A stretch of 13,905 bases of DNA from Planctomycetota bacterium (GTDB lineage Bacteria > Planctomycetota > Phycisphaerae > Sedimentisphaerales > Anaerobacaceae): the NCBI GenBank assembly GCA_026386835.1, contig JAPLMV010000099.1, positions 1 through 13,905 of the forward strand, read 5' to 3'. Of this stretch, positions 1 through 6,787 are shown piece by piece. The notes under the pieces were generated by a model. The model worked only from the letters and a program-made list of their open reading frames with translations. It did no database searches and was not told the DNA's origin. The number at the start of each line of letters is the position of its first letter. The first letter of the stretch is position 1. Position numbers and translations under genes: made by a program.

Positions 1-552
1 GACCGTGTGCACATCATTATGGGCAACCACGATACCGCTTTTATCAGCGATAGTCCCGTGATGAAGGACGGTCAGGAAATGAATCTCTCGATGTGTTCGG
101 CACTGGACAGAGAATACCAGGCAAACAGTGCAGAAATTTTACTGGCAATAAAACAATTTCTGCTTTCCCAGCCGCTGGCAGTCAAATGTCAAAACAGAAT
201 CTGGTTGTCGCATTCGCTGCCGGACGACCGCCGCGGTGAGCAGTTCGATAGGCAGATTATGGATAGAAAATTGGAAGATGAAGACTGCAAAAGACCAGGC
301 TCGGCTTATCTTTTTACCTGGGGCAGAAACCACAGCCAGTCCATCCTGAATAAAATGGCAGGGCTTCTGGATGCTGATATTTTCATTCTCGGGCATCAGA
401 CGCAAAAACAGGGCTGGGCTAAGGCAGGCGATAACCTTGTAATCATCGCTTCCGAACACAATCACGGATGTCTGCTGCCGATAGACCTGTCAAAATCTTA
501 TACCATTGACCAACTGATAGATTCTATAGTACCATTAGCATCTATACAGTAA
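1..552 (+). CDS. Calcineurin-like metallophosphoesterase, 5' end missing
   Basis: The reading frame is open from the first base, so the gene begins left of the window. The fragment carries a GNHD motif at fragment residues 8-11, the metal-binding Asn-His signature of calcineurin-like phosphoesterases (family knowledge). A later GHQ within FILGHQTQ and a late EHNHG stretch fit the C-terminal metal-ligand histidines of the same fold. The first block with the DxH and GDxxD motifs would lie upstream and cannot be seen. The residues between (WLSHSLPDDRRG, FTWGRNHSQ) resemble the Ser/Thr-phosphatase-like subgroup, but the substrate cannot be told from sequence. No signal peptide can be judged. The gene ends in TAA at 550-552, with no clear terminator before the repeat region. 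Family assignment is solid; the specific role is unknown. Confidence 0.8.
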   Translation, partial: DRVHIIMGNHDTAFISDSPVMKDGQEMNLSMCSALDREYQANSAEILLAIKQFLLSQPLAVKCQNRIWLSHSLPDDRRGEQFDRQIMDRKLEDEDCKRPGSAYLFTWGRNHSQSILNKMAGLLDADIFILGHQTQKQGWAKAGDNLVIIASEHNHGCLLPIDLSKSYTIDQLIDSIVPLASIQ

Positions 553-602
553 ATGTTTGATGATGTATTCAAATTTATAGGTACTCAAACGGTTAAAAGA
601 TT

Positions 603-694
603 TGTCATATCTGCGAAAGACTTGTCATACCTGCGAAAGCAGGTATCCAGTAGTTTATATTATGGCATGGATTCCAGCTTTCGCTGGAATGACA
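603..694. repeat. REP-like double-hairpin element with a partial duplicate
   Basis: Two 27-bp arms (623-649 and 668-694) are inverted copies of each other, and each contains its own small hairpin: CCTGC-gaaa-GCAGG on the left and CCAGC-tttc-GCTGG on the right. The arms differ at four positions, and two of these are changed on both sides of a stem so that pairing is kept. A truncated direct copy of the left arm lies at 603-620. The outer sequence (TGTCAT...ATCCA) resembles a widespread intergenic palindrome class, recalled from memory. It occupies most of the 213-bp gap between genes. Confidence 0.75.
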
Positions 695-729
695 ATAAAA
701 AATCGAATGTTAGTGGGTATTAGAACCGA

Positions 730-764
730 ATCAATAATCAATAGTCAATAATCAATAGTCAATA
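730..764. repeat. Heptamer array A: five tandem units of RTCAATA
   Basis: Five perfectly phased 7-bp units follow the pattern A/G-TCAATA. The array stops one base before the ATG of the glycosyltransferase gene at 766, so it occupies the place where a ribosome-binding site would be; no Shine-Dalgarno sequence is present. The last three bases (ATA) are shared with units of the array at 12284-12339. Confidence 0.8.
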
Positions 765-765
765 T

Positions 766-1974
766 ATGGTCTGGTATTATTATATAGCATGGGTTGCAAT
801 TCTATGGCAGGCGGTATTTCTGCTCCAGATGTGGAACAACTATCGCTATGCGATATCCAAATATAAAAAGGAACGAACATATCAGCCTCGCGTCGCCCTG
901 TTCGTGCCGTGCAAGGGAAAAGACCCTGATTTCGAAAAGAACATCGCCTCATTTTTCAGTCAGGACTACCAGGACTATGTACTCTGGTTTGTTGTTGCCG
1001 ACCAGGCCGACCCTGCTTACGGCGAACTGTGCAAATTAAAGGATAAACTAAGCAAAAGTTCAAAAGCCCGTGAGATACAGGTTCTTGTCGCAGGCCACAG
1101 TCAATCCTGCAGCCAGAAAATTCATAATTTACTTTACTGCTATCACCGAATACCGGCTGACATCGAAGTAATGGCTTTTGCCGATTCAGATATCTGCGTG
1201 CGAAACGACTGGCTCAGTCATTTGGTTTACCCTCTCAAGCAATCCAAAGTTGGAGCATCAAGCGGTTATCGCTGGTTTGTGCCGCAAAAAAACAATCTGC
1301 CCACGCTTGCCCTGTCGGCAATGAATGCCAAGGTCGCTCAACTGCTGGGCAATACACTTTTCAACCAGGCCTGGGGCGGTTCGATGGCGGTTCGAGTTGA
1401 GGTCTTTCGCGAACTGGGGCTGGATAAAATCTGGCCCGGAGCATTGAGCGATGATTTGTCGCTAAGCATCGCTGTAAAAAAAACAGGCAAACTTGTGCGC
1501 TTTGTCCCTGCCTGTCTGGTTGCCTCATACACAGAGACTACATGGCGGCAGCTCTTTGAATTTGCACGCAGGCAGTTTCTCATTACCCGCGTATGCGCCC
1601 CGAGGACATGGTGGCTTGGATTGTGCGGAACTTTATCTTCGGTGCTCGGAATCTGGGCAGGCGCCGCACTGGCGATTTACGCAGCAACAATCGGCGACAA
1701 ACATATTATGCTTTTTTCGGTTGTGCCTGTTGTATTTTTCATAAGCCAGCTTACAAGAGCACTGCTTCGTCAGAAAATGATTAGTAAATTGCTCGAAAAA
1801 GACTATAGCCGCATGAAAGCCGCCGCTGCTGCCGACATATTTTTCTTCTGGATATGGTCGTTTTTAATGCTTGTCTTTATTATCTCTTCGGCTTTCGGCA
1901 GAACTATCACCTGGCGGGGAATACGCTATAAACTCCTTAGCCCCACGGAAACAATCGTCGTTCGTGAATCGTGA
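766..1974 (+). CDS. Membrane-bound family 2 glycosyltransferase
   Basis: A 402-residue protein with the layout of ceramide-glucosyltransferase-like GT2/GT21 enzymes. It has an N-terminal membrane anchor (about residues 4-22), a cytoplasmic GT-A catalytic domain (about 40-275), and three or so C-terminal membrane segments (about 284-375). VALFVPCKG (43-51) starts the nucleotide-sugar fold. FADSD (138-142) is the metal-binding DxD equivalent, and LSDD (227-230) supplies the probable catalytic Asp. RRQFLITR (268-275) sits where the (Q/R)xxRW motif is expected, but the Trp is replaced by Val. The likely reaction is transfer of a sugar from a nucleotide donor to a lipid-type acceptor at the membrane; donor and acceptor are unknown. 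The start at 766 lacks a Shine-Dalgarno sequence and abuts heptamer array A. The C-terminal residues and stop codon lie inside heptamer array B. Confidence 0.85.
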   Translation: MVWYYYIAWVAILWQAVFLLQMWNNYRYAISKYKKERTYQPRVALFVPCKGKDPDFEKNIASFFSQDYQDYVLWFVVADQADPAYGELCKLKDKLSKSSKAREIQVLVAGHSQSCSQKIHNLLYCYHRIPADIEVMAFADSDICVRNDWLSHLVYPLKQSKVGASSGYRWFVPQKNNLPTLALSAMNAKVAQLLGNTLFNQAWGGSMAVRVEVFRELGLDKIWPGALSDDLSLSIAVKKTGKLVRFVPACLVASYTETTWRQLFEFARRQFLITRVCAPRTWWLGLCGTLSSVLGIWAGAALAIYAATIGDKHIMLFSVVPVVFFISQLTRALLRQKMISKLLEKDYSRMKAAAAADIFFFWIWSFLMLVFIISSAFGRTITWRGIRYKLLSPTETIVVRES

Positions 1975-1983
1975 ATCGCAATC
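1956..1983. repeat. Heptamer array B over the glycosyltransferase stop codon
   Basis: Four 7-bp units in register, the middle two identical (cgtgaat). They encode the last residues of the glycosyltransferase, and the stop codon TGA (1972-1974) lies inside the third unit. This suggests the present C-terminus was set by the repeat. Confidence 0.6.
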
Positions 1984-1990
1984 TTGGTAG

Positions 1991-2008
1991 GGTGAGGTTT
2001 ACCCCACC
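1991..2008. terminator. Possible hairpin terminator between convergent genes
   Basis: GGTGAGG and CCCCACC can pair around a TTTA loop, with one A-C mismatch. On the plus strand, T-rich sequence follows (TTTCC then TATTTTT). It sits in the 41-bp gap between the end of the glycosyltransferase and the end of the convergent gene, the expected place. The T tract is interrupted and starts a few bases after the stem, so this is tentative. Confidence 0.35.
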
Positions 2009-2015
2009 GGTTTCC

Positions 2016-2687
2016 TTATTTTTGCGAATTTGCATCCTGTGGTGTTATCGGCTCTGCCTTTTTGCCTTTCAGATGACATACAACACCTATCAGGAAAAAC
2101 AGTCCGGCAAATGCAATACAAATAAAAGAGGCGGTCGTGGCAACTTGAAGCCAGCCGAAGGCTTTATCTAATAATTGACTTTTTGCTGATTCGTCCACGT
2201 GTTCAAGAACAGAAGTGATATGTTTCATTTCCCTGAGGTAAAACCACCAAATCAATGAAACGCTAATTACTGCGGCACCTGAAAGCCAGAAACTTAAGCC
2301 AGCATATCGAGACCATTTTCGAGCTTTTGGTGAAGGGTGTATAAGCTCAGACAAGTCGGTAACAATTTGCCAATGACCCAGCAGGCGACAAAATATCGGC
2401 CAAACAACAAACCAGCAAATAGCTATTACTACAATAATCCTAACCCATTCTGAACTAAATCCCCAGTACAGCGTGCTTACTATCAACGCACCACAAAACA
2501 GACCGTACAGAGATGCAATGAAAAGGCCGTTAGAGAGCTTCAGGTCGGAGCCACGGTTTCTGCATCGAAACAGTCCCAACTGCCATTGTTTGAAATTTTG
2601 AGTTTTAGGAAATACACCTGCCCCACATTTTGGGCAACTGAAACATAATATTTTTTTCACCGCAAAATTTAAAATATGCGATGCCAT
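2016..2687 (-). CDS. Small membrane protein with zinc-ribbon remnant, DUF983-like
   Basis: The frame is open from a TTG at 2783, but the ATG at 2687 is preferred: it has AAAGG about nine bases upstream, while the TTG has none. A weak promoter-like pair (TTGATA at 2737-2732, TAAAAA at 2715-2710, spacing 16) precedes it. The N-terminus has CPKCG followed by GVFPKTQNFK and a second knuckle, CRNRG, then four hydrophobic segments in two pairs. That order (zinc knuckle, short loop, second knuckle, membrane pair) recalls DUF983 proteins. The second knuckle has lost its last cysteine (CGT, Arg, where TGT would give Cys), so four-ligand zinc binding looks impaired. A soluble stretch rich in charged residues lies between the membrane pairs. 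Function is unknown; the family link is tentative. Confidence 0.6.
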   Translation of the reverse strand: MASHILNFAVKKILCFSCPKCGAGVFPKTQNFKQWQLGLFRCRNRGSDLKLSNGLFIASLYGLFCGALIVSTLYWGFSSEWVRIIVVIAICWFVVWPIFCRLLGHWQIVTDLSELIHPSPKARKWSRYAGLSFWLSGAAVISVSLIWWFYLREMKHITSVLEHVDESAKSQLLDKAFGWLQVATTASFICIAFAGLFFLIGVVCHLKGKKAEPITPQDANSQK

Positions 2688-2739
2688 AATAATAAACCTT
2701 TCAAGCCTATTTTTAAACTCGACATCTCCCATATCAAAA

Positions 2740-2759
2740 GCTTGGTTACGCAACCAAGC
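2740..2759. other. Perfect 8-bp hairpin upstream of the DUF983-like gene
   Basis: GCTTGGTT and AACCAAGC pair perfectly around an ACGC loop, about 50 bases upstream of the preferred start at 2687. If transcription starts near the weak promoter at 2710-2737, the hairpin lies just upstream of the -35 box and could be an operator-type palindrome. There is no T-run, so it is not a terminator. If translation instead began at 2783 it would be coding. Confidence 0.45.
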
Positions 2760-2830
2760 CTTCCAATTCTGCAATAATATCAAAATCTGCCTCGAATTGC
2801 CTTTTATTTTTCAACATTTCCTATCTGTCA

Positions 2831-2865
2831 CGAATCACGAGATGTGAGATACGAGATGCGAGCGA
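2831..2865. repeat. Heptamer array C abutting the diguanylate cyclase stop codon
   Basis: Five 7-bp units in register with the pattern cgagatN and close variants (for example cgagatg, cgagcga). The array ends at 2865, and the minus-strand stop codon TAG occupies 2866-2868, so it begins exactly after the coding sequence. Unit types are shared with arrays at 3469-3534 and 12284-12339. Confidence 0.7.
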
Positions 2866-3900
2866 CTATTCCATATCGGCAATATCATTTTCGGGTTTGC
2901 CGACAAGATATATCCTGTTTTTGCCGCTGCGTTTGGCATCCAAAAGAGCTTTGTCGGCCTGGTCAAAAAGTTCATCCACTGTTGAGCCGTCCCTCGGGAA
3001 GCTTGCCAGCCCGCCGCTTATTGTCAGAACGCCGCGACCCTGCGGACCAAGCAGTGGAAACTGGGCTTTGCTCAATTCTTTTCTAAGTCGATTTGCTATA
3101 AATATCGCTTCTTTGGGGTGGTCTGCTGCCGAACGTCTCTCGGCTTCGGTGTCGGCAGGTTTTCGATGCGGGTCATCCCAGAAAATTACGGCAAATTCAT
3201 CGCCGCCCACCCTGCCGACGATATCGTGACATCGGCAGCAATGCCTCATCAGAATAGCCGCCTGTCTTAAAATATCATCGCCAGCCGAATGGCCATAAAC
3301 ATCGTTATAATGCTTGAAATCATCAATATCGAATATAAGCAGCGTAACCCTGCCGGTTTGTTTTCGTGCATGTTCTATAATCTGCCGAGAGAATTCCCAG
3401 ATGTACCTTCTGTTTTTCAGCCCCGTCAGTTCATCGGTTGTGGCCAGCTTCTCAAGCTCTTGTATTTCCGTCGTTCGTCGCTCGTCGCTCGTCGCTCGTG
3501 ATTCGAGATACGAGATACGAGATACGAGATACGAAAAATTAGTGGGACAAATCAGATAGTCGTCTGCCATGCCGCCGTTGGAGGCGCTTCCGACAAGCTG
3601 CCTGGCTGCCGGCTCCTGATACATTTGTGCCAGAAGAATAATCTTTGCCCGCCGAGACCCGCTGTTTGCAGTTCTTAAGGCTTCGATAGCAGAACTTAAT
3701 TTAGCAGACGAGCCGCTCATCGCAACAGCAATTAGGTCGAAATCTCCACCCCCTGCCGTCTCGATTCCATCAAGAATGTTACTGCGGATTTCCACACCGA
3801 GTCCGCAGATATCCTGTCCATCGGAAAAAAGCTTTTCTGCATCGCCTATAAGCAGAATTTTGGGTTTGTCCGCATCGGATAAAAAATCAATGTTTTTCAT
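2866..3900 (-). CDS. Diguanylate cyclase: pseudo-receiver, heptad linker, GGDEF domain
   Basis: A 344-residue protein predicted to make cyclic di-GMP from two GTP. Residues 10-122 look like a receiver fold (KILLIGD, then a DLIAVAMS strand, then KIILLAQM), but the usual phospho-acceptor Asp after the third strand is absent, so it is probably a pseudo-receiver. Residues 124-144 are encoded by heptamer array D and lead into ELEKLATTDELTGLKNRR, the classic GGDEF entry. The catalytic domain has FDIDDFKHYND (190-200) and an intact GGDEF at 232-236. An RxxD inhibitory site (R223-D226) stands five residues before it, so product feedback inhibition is expected from family knowledge. No membrane segment is seen, so it should be cytoplasmic. 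The ATG overlaps the TGA of the upstream gene (ATGA), indicating translational coupling with that receiver-like partner. Confidence 0.92.
   Translation of the reverse strand: MKNIDFLSDADKPKILLIGDAEKLFSDGQDICGLGVEIRSNILDGIETAGGGDFDLIAVAMSGSSAKLSSAIEALRTANSGSRRAKIILLAQMYQEPAARQLVGSASNGGMADDYLICPTNFSYLVSRISYLESRATSDERRTTEIQELEKLATTDELTGLKNRRYIWEFSRQIIEHARKQTGRVTLLIFDIDDFKHYNDVYGHSAGDDILRQAAILMRHCCRCHDIVGRVGGDEFAVIFWDDPHRKPADTEAERRSAADHPKEAIFIANRLRKELSKAQFPLLGPQGRGVLTISGGLASFPRDGSTVDELFDQADKALLDAKRSGKNRIYLVGKPENDIADME
3469..3534. repeat. Heptamer array D inside the diguanylate cyclase gene
   Basis: Nine 7-bp units plus three bases of a tenth. On the plus strand four units are cgagata, one is cgtgatt, three are cgtcgct and one is cgtcgtt. 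The two halves are roughly inverted relative to each other about a CTCG-tgatt-CGAG centre, so the array can fold as an imperfect hairpin. Nine units (3469-3531) equal 21 codons, and unit boundaries coincide with codon boundaries, so the reading frame passes through undisturbed. Confidence 0.9.
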
Positions 3901-4388
3901 AGCTTTGTCTCCTCGTTGCCAAGCAGTGCGTCCATCTCGTCATCACTAAGCCGTATATCACGGTTCATTACCAACGGCTTGCCCCTCGAAGCTGCGACTG
4001 ACGTGTCCCTGGTCTGGAGCAATCTTGCCAGGACATCCTCAATCTCCGCAGAATCATTTATAACAAAAGCATTCGTACCTATCATCGACAGACTTCGCAG
4101 ATACTGCCTGGCTGAATTTGTTTCCGTAAGACAGCAGCACCATGCCTTTTTTTTGCCTGATATATGGAAAAAACGTCCGTTTTCCCTGCTAAGCTGCTCT
4201 ATTCGACCGACAATCAGAACATTTCCATTTGTTTTCATCAACCGGCTTACCGCCTGATAAACATCTGGGCAGACAGAAAATTCAAGTTCATAATTTCCAA
4301 GCACATTTGTACTGTGCCGGACAAATTCGTCGCTCAAATTCCCTACTACTATCGCCTGCATCTGCATATTGAAGTTGAATTTTGCCAT
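3897..4388 (-). CDS. Pseudo-receiver-like protein with C-terminal FliM-type peptide
   Basis: A 163-residue protein of unrecognised family. Alternating strands (QAIVVGN at 11-17, NVLIVGRIE at 56-64, KAWCCCLTE at 81-89, NAFVIND at 106-112) give a receiver-like alpha/beta pattern, but no DD pair or phospho-acceptor Asp is evident; three consecutive cysteines occupy the fourth strand. The C-terminus ends in LSDDEMDALLG (147-157), close to the LSQxEIDALL peptide at the N-terminus of the flagellar switch proteins FliM/FliN, which binds CheY-P in FliM (established knowledge). Whether it binds a receiver here is inference. The ATG has GAGG directly adjacent and no well-spaced Shine-Dalgarno sequence. 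A good promoter lies about 90 bases upstream. Its stop overlaps the start of the diguanylate cyclase, so the two are probably made together. Confidence 0.75.
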   Translation of the reverse strand: MAKFNFNMQMQAIVVGNLSDEFVRHSTNVLGNYELEFSVCPDVYQAVSRLMKTNGNVLIVGRIEQLSRENGRFFHISGKKKAWCCCLTETNSARQYLRSLSMIGTNAFVINDSAEIEDVLARLLQTRDTSVAASRGKPLVMNRDIRLSDDEMDALLGNEETKL

Positions 4389-4477
4389 CCTCGCCCACTT
4401 TTTGTATCTCTTTGTTTCGTATCTGGCCGTTCGTAGCCTCGATTTCAGGATAGCGAACCATTAAATTATCGGACTTT

Positions 4478-4506
4478 AGGATAACACAACCTGCCAAAAA
4501 AGTCAA
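4478..4506 (-). promoter_or_regulatory. Sigma-70-type promoter for the pseudo-receiver/diguanylate cyclase operon
   Basis: On the minus strand TTGACT (4506-4501) is separated by 17 bases from TATCCT (4483-4478). Transcription would begin near 4471, giving a leader of roughly 80 bases before the ATG at 4388. It lies in the 149-bp gap after the upstream membrane-protein gene, so the two-gene operon can be transcribed on its own. Confidence 0.55.
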
Positions 4507-4537
4507 ACCTAAATCACAGTGCTGAACTTAAATGGGG

Positions 4538-6427
4538 CTACTGTGCCGTTGGAAGATTTTCGAGGTTCTTTTTGACCTGTTCGGAATAAAAACTTGTTGG
4601 GTAGAGCTTAAGGAAATCGGACAATGTTGCTTTTGCATCAAAAAGGCACTTTTTCTTCTGCTCCGGATTGGTATCGCTCTGCTGACGCCACAAACGAATC
4701 TTCAAAAGTCCAAGTTCATAAAGGGCATTAATCCCGCCGTCGGTGTTTTGGTATTTCTTATGCAGTTCGCTTAATTTGTCGGCCTGCAGCTGGTCATCGT
4801 CAACCAGTTCAGCCTGTGCCAGCAAAATATTATCACGAAGTGGGTCGTTTTCCGGCATTTTTTCGAGCAGCTCATTAAGCCGCCCTGCGTAGTCTTCACT
4901 ATTAGGATTGAGCATAACAAAGCTTGCCAGTCGCCTGCCTGAATCTTCCTTTGCCGTACGGTTTTGGGGGCTTATCAACATTCGCAGTTGATTAAGCCCT
5001 CTTTGAAGTTCAACCAGCTTGGAGGCTGTAATCACTGAAGCAGGCGGCGACCTAAACTGGCTGAATAAACCTTCGCCGGCAGGTTGTTCCTTTTCCAATA
5101 GTTTAAGCCGCTCTGCGAGCATAGTCTCAGCTTCAGCAAGCAGCTTGTCAGCCTGTTCAAATCTGCCCTGCCCTGCCCAGTGTCTTGCAATTCGACATCT
5201 TGCCTCAAGCGATTCTGGACTTTGTCCAAAACCGCTGTAGAGCTGATACCAAATCTCGCGGCTTCGCTCAAAAGGATAATCGCTGTAAAACTCCAGCATC
5301 TCTTTTTGTTCCAGTGCCCTGATGTTGGGGCTGTATTCATTCAGAAGTGCCTTGAAGTAAAGCGTTATCGGCATCCGAGGGCTTTTGGGCCTTCGAGTAA
5401 TAAACGAATCATACTGCCCGAGCAGCCAGGCACGCCTGGCCTGGTAATTTAATTCCGAAGGGACTCTCAACCAACTCGGCCAGCGACCCTGACTCAACTG
5501 CATCTGAATCTCCTTCTTAAGCTCGGCTCGCAGAAGTATCGGCTCGCTCGGATAGAAAAACTCCTCAAGGTATTTTTTTACAGCAGGGCTTTTAATTGTC
5601 TGATCCAAAATTTCAATGATGCTGTGATTATGAAATTCGGCTGCCTGTTCAGGATTGTTCTTGGCTACATAGAGCTGATAATCCAACTCGTCAAAACCTA
5701 CCTTTTTCTGGAAAACAAGGCCTGCAATCAAAAGCGATGCTGCGGTAACCGTCCACACTAATCCCGGGCGATAACGGGTAAAATGACCCATGCCAAGAAC
5801 TAATCCCGCTATTGCAAGCCCGACAAGCCAGGCACAAACCCAAGGCGTAAATGAAAATCCCCATTTAATCGGCTCGACACCCCGAATCCCGCCGTAATAA
5901 CCTAAGTAAATAAGTTGTGGTGCGGTACACAAAACCACTGCAATAAACCGTGAGCGGAAGCGAAGCGGACGACAGGCCACCGCAATACAGCTTATCAATA
6001 AGCTAAGCGCAAGGCCCGGCAGGTTCGCCAAAAATGTCACAGCCAATATAAAAGGCACGCTGTAGCTGAAGCTCATAAGCTGCGATGTCAGAATGGGTGC
6101 TATCAGCATAATTCCCATAATCAGCCCAAGGACAAGAATTTGCCAGGGATACTCAAATATACTCAAGCCGCTTGTTGTAAACTTGCTTAAATGCCACATC
6201 CTCGGAGAAAGCATCATATCGACGCTGAAAGACCATAAAAAGCCGGTAAGTATCTTCGACCACAGTACGCAGGCTGACCCGAAGATAGCCACAGAAAGCA
6301 ACCAGCACCACTGGACATTTTCATGGCTGTAATGCAGCGTAGGCCCAAGAGCCAGAAACGACCTTGAAGTTACTATTGGCGTTTTTTCGTTCTGTTTTTC
6401 TTCCATAAAGTGATTTGGCAAGTGCAT
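4538..6427 (-). CDS. Polytopic membrane protein with TPR-like C-terminal half
   Basis: A 629-residue protein of unrecognised family. Roughly residues 35-270 contain about seven hydrophobic segments (for example WCWLLSVAIFGSACVLW and ILVLGLIMGIMLIAPIL). The rest is soluble and helical, with TPR-like pairs: a stretch reading ARCRIARHWAGQGRFEQADK, an EAETMLAERLKLLEKE helix, and a final LSDFLKLYPTSFYSEQVKKNL resembling the tetratricopeptide units of BamD/YbgF-type proteins. This implies a membrane-anchored protein-interaction scaffold; no catalytic motif was seen. Two starts are possible, the ATG at 6427 and a second ATG at 6406; neither has a Shine-Dalgarno sequence and the longer form is given. 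An extended -10 promoter stands about 45 bases upstream. It is on the same strand as the c-di-GMP pair, but that pair has its own promoter. Confidence 0.8.
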   Translation of the reverse strand: MHLPNHFMEEKQNEKTPIVTSRSFLALGPTLHYSHENVQWCWLLSVAIFGSACVLWSKILTGFLWSFSVDMMLSPRMWHLSKFTTSGLSIFEYPWQILVLGLIMGIMLIAPILTSQLMSFSYSVPFILAVTFLANLPGLALSLLISCIAVACRPLRFRSRFIAVVLCTAPQLIYLGYYGGIRGVEPIKWGFSFTPWVCAWLVGLAIAGLVLGMGHFTRYRPGLVWTVTAASLLIAGLVFQKKVGFDELDYQLYVAKNNPEQAAEFHNHSIIEILDQTIKSPAVKKYLEEFFYPSEPILLRAELKKEIQMQLSQGRWPSWLRVPSELNYQARRAWLLGQYDSFITRRPKSPRMPITLYFKALLNEYSPNIRALEQKEMLEFYSDYPFERSREIWYQLYSGFGQSPESLEARCRIARHWAGQGRFEQADKLLAEAETMLAERLKLLEKEQPAGEGLFSQFRSPPASVITASKLVELQRGLNQLRMLISPQNRTAKEDSGRRLASFVMLNPNSEDYAGRLNELLEKMPENDPLRDNILLAQAELVDDDQLQADKLSELHKKYQNTDGGINALYELGLLKIRLWRQQSDTNPEQKKKCLFDAKATLSDFLKLYPTSFYSEQVKKNLENLPTAQ

Positions 6428-6472
6428 AAGTCTTGTACACTTATTATTTCTGGCTTATGACTTGTGCGCTGT

Positions 6473-6481
6473 ATTATACCA
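6473..6481 (-). promoter_or_regulatory. Extended -10 promoter of the membrane-TPR gene
   Basis: On the minus strand TGG-TATAAT forms a consensus extended -10 box. No good -35 is found at 16-18 bases, which extended -10 promoters tolerate. The predicted start near 6466 leaves a leader of about 40 bases before 6427. Confidence 0.45.
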
Positions 6482-6621
6482 GCATACAAAGACCGGCGAT
6501 AGCGAAAATAAGCCTAATTGCCTGCCAAAAATTATATAGTAATTTAGGTAAAATACCCTCGCAAAGGGCTTCTTCCCATGGCACAAGTTGCTCAGAATTC
6601 ATGAAAACGGCGACGCTCACT

Positions 6622-6649
6622 CTCGAGAAAACCGCAGCGGTTTTCCGAG
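6622..6649. other. Strong hairpin in the divergent intergenic region
   Basis: CTCG, one bulged A, and GAAAACCG pair with CGGTTTTC and CGAG around a three-base CAG loop, giving a 12-bp stem. No T-run follows on either strand, so it is not an intrinsic terminator. It lies between the two divergent promoters in the 360-bp gap 6428-6787. Short frames on both strands there show no recognisable protein. Function unknown; it may be a mobile-palindrome remnant or a regulator-binding site. Confidence 0.6.
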
Positions 6650-6732
6650 TAGAGTGCTGCGCATGGTTCGCTTTCATTTCTTCTGTTTGTAAGGGAAAGT
6701 AACCCGGCAGGCAGGGGAAAGTAATTTGAGGG

Positions 6733-6761
6733 TTGAAAAGAGGTGCGGTTATTGGTAATAT
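6733..6761 (+). promoter_or_regulatory. Sigma-70-type promoter of the M16 protease operon
   Basis: TTGAAA (6733-6738) is followed after exactly 17 bases by TAATAT (6756-6761). Transcription would start near 6768, leaving a leader of about 20 bases before the ATG at 6788. The short leader has only a weak AGAGA as ribosome-binding sequence. Confidence 0.65.
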
Positions 6762-6787
6762 CCTTTCTCTTTTTTAGAGAATGAATA

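Noticed and set aside
553..723. Short plus-strand frame starting at ATG 553
   Set aside because: Most of it is translation of the REP-like element, which commonly gives spurious frames of this kind.
1338..1583. Minus-strand and other-frame open stretches inside the glycosyltransferase, M16, PrsW and repressor genes
   Set aside because: They are shadows of well-supported genes and show no family motifs of their own.
2688..2783. Longer form of the DUF983-like protein starting at TTG 2783
   Set aside because: No ribosome-binding site, and the extension runs through a perfect hairpin and a promoter-like pair; the ATG at 2687 has better support.
4404..4445. Possible decayed heptamer array near the start of the pseudo-receiver gene
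   Set aside because: Units such as cgtatct and cgtagcc keep a 7-bp phase, but too few match each other to call an array.
4288..4506. 72-residue minus-strand frame beginning with a lipobox-like TFLAGC
   Set aside because: Its TTG start is the -35 box of a good promoter, there is no signal-peptide n-region or ribosome-binding site, and its 3' half overlaps the pseudo-receiver gene in another frame.
6433..6702. Short overlapping frames on both strands in the divergent intergenic region
   Set aside because: No recognisable motifs, no ribosome-binding sites, and they run through the hairpin and the -10 box of the membrane-protein promoter. A decayed gene or a repeat element cannot be excluded.
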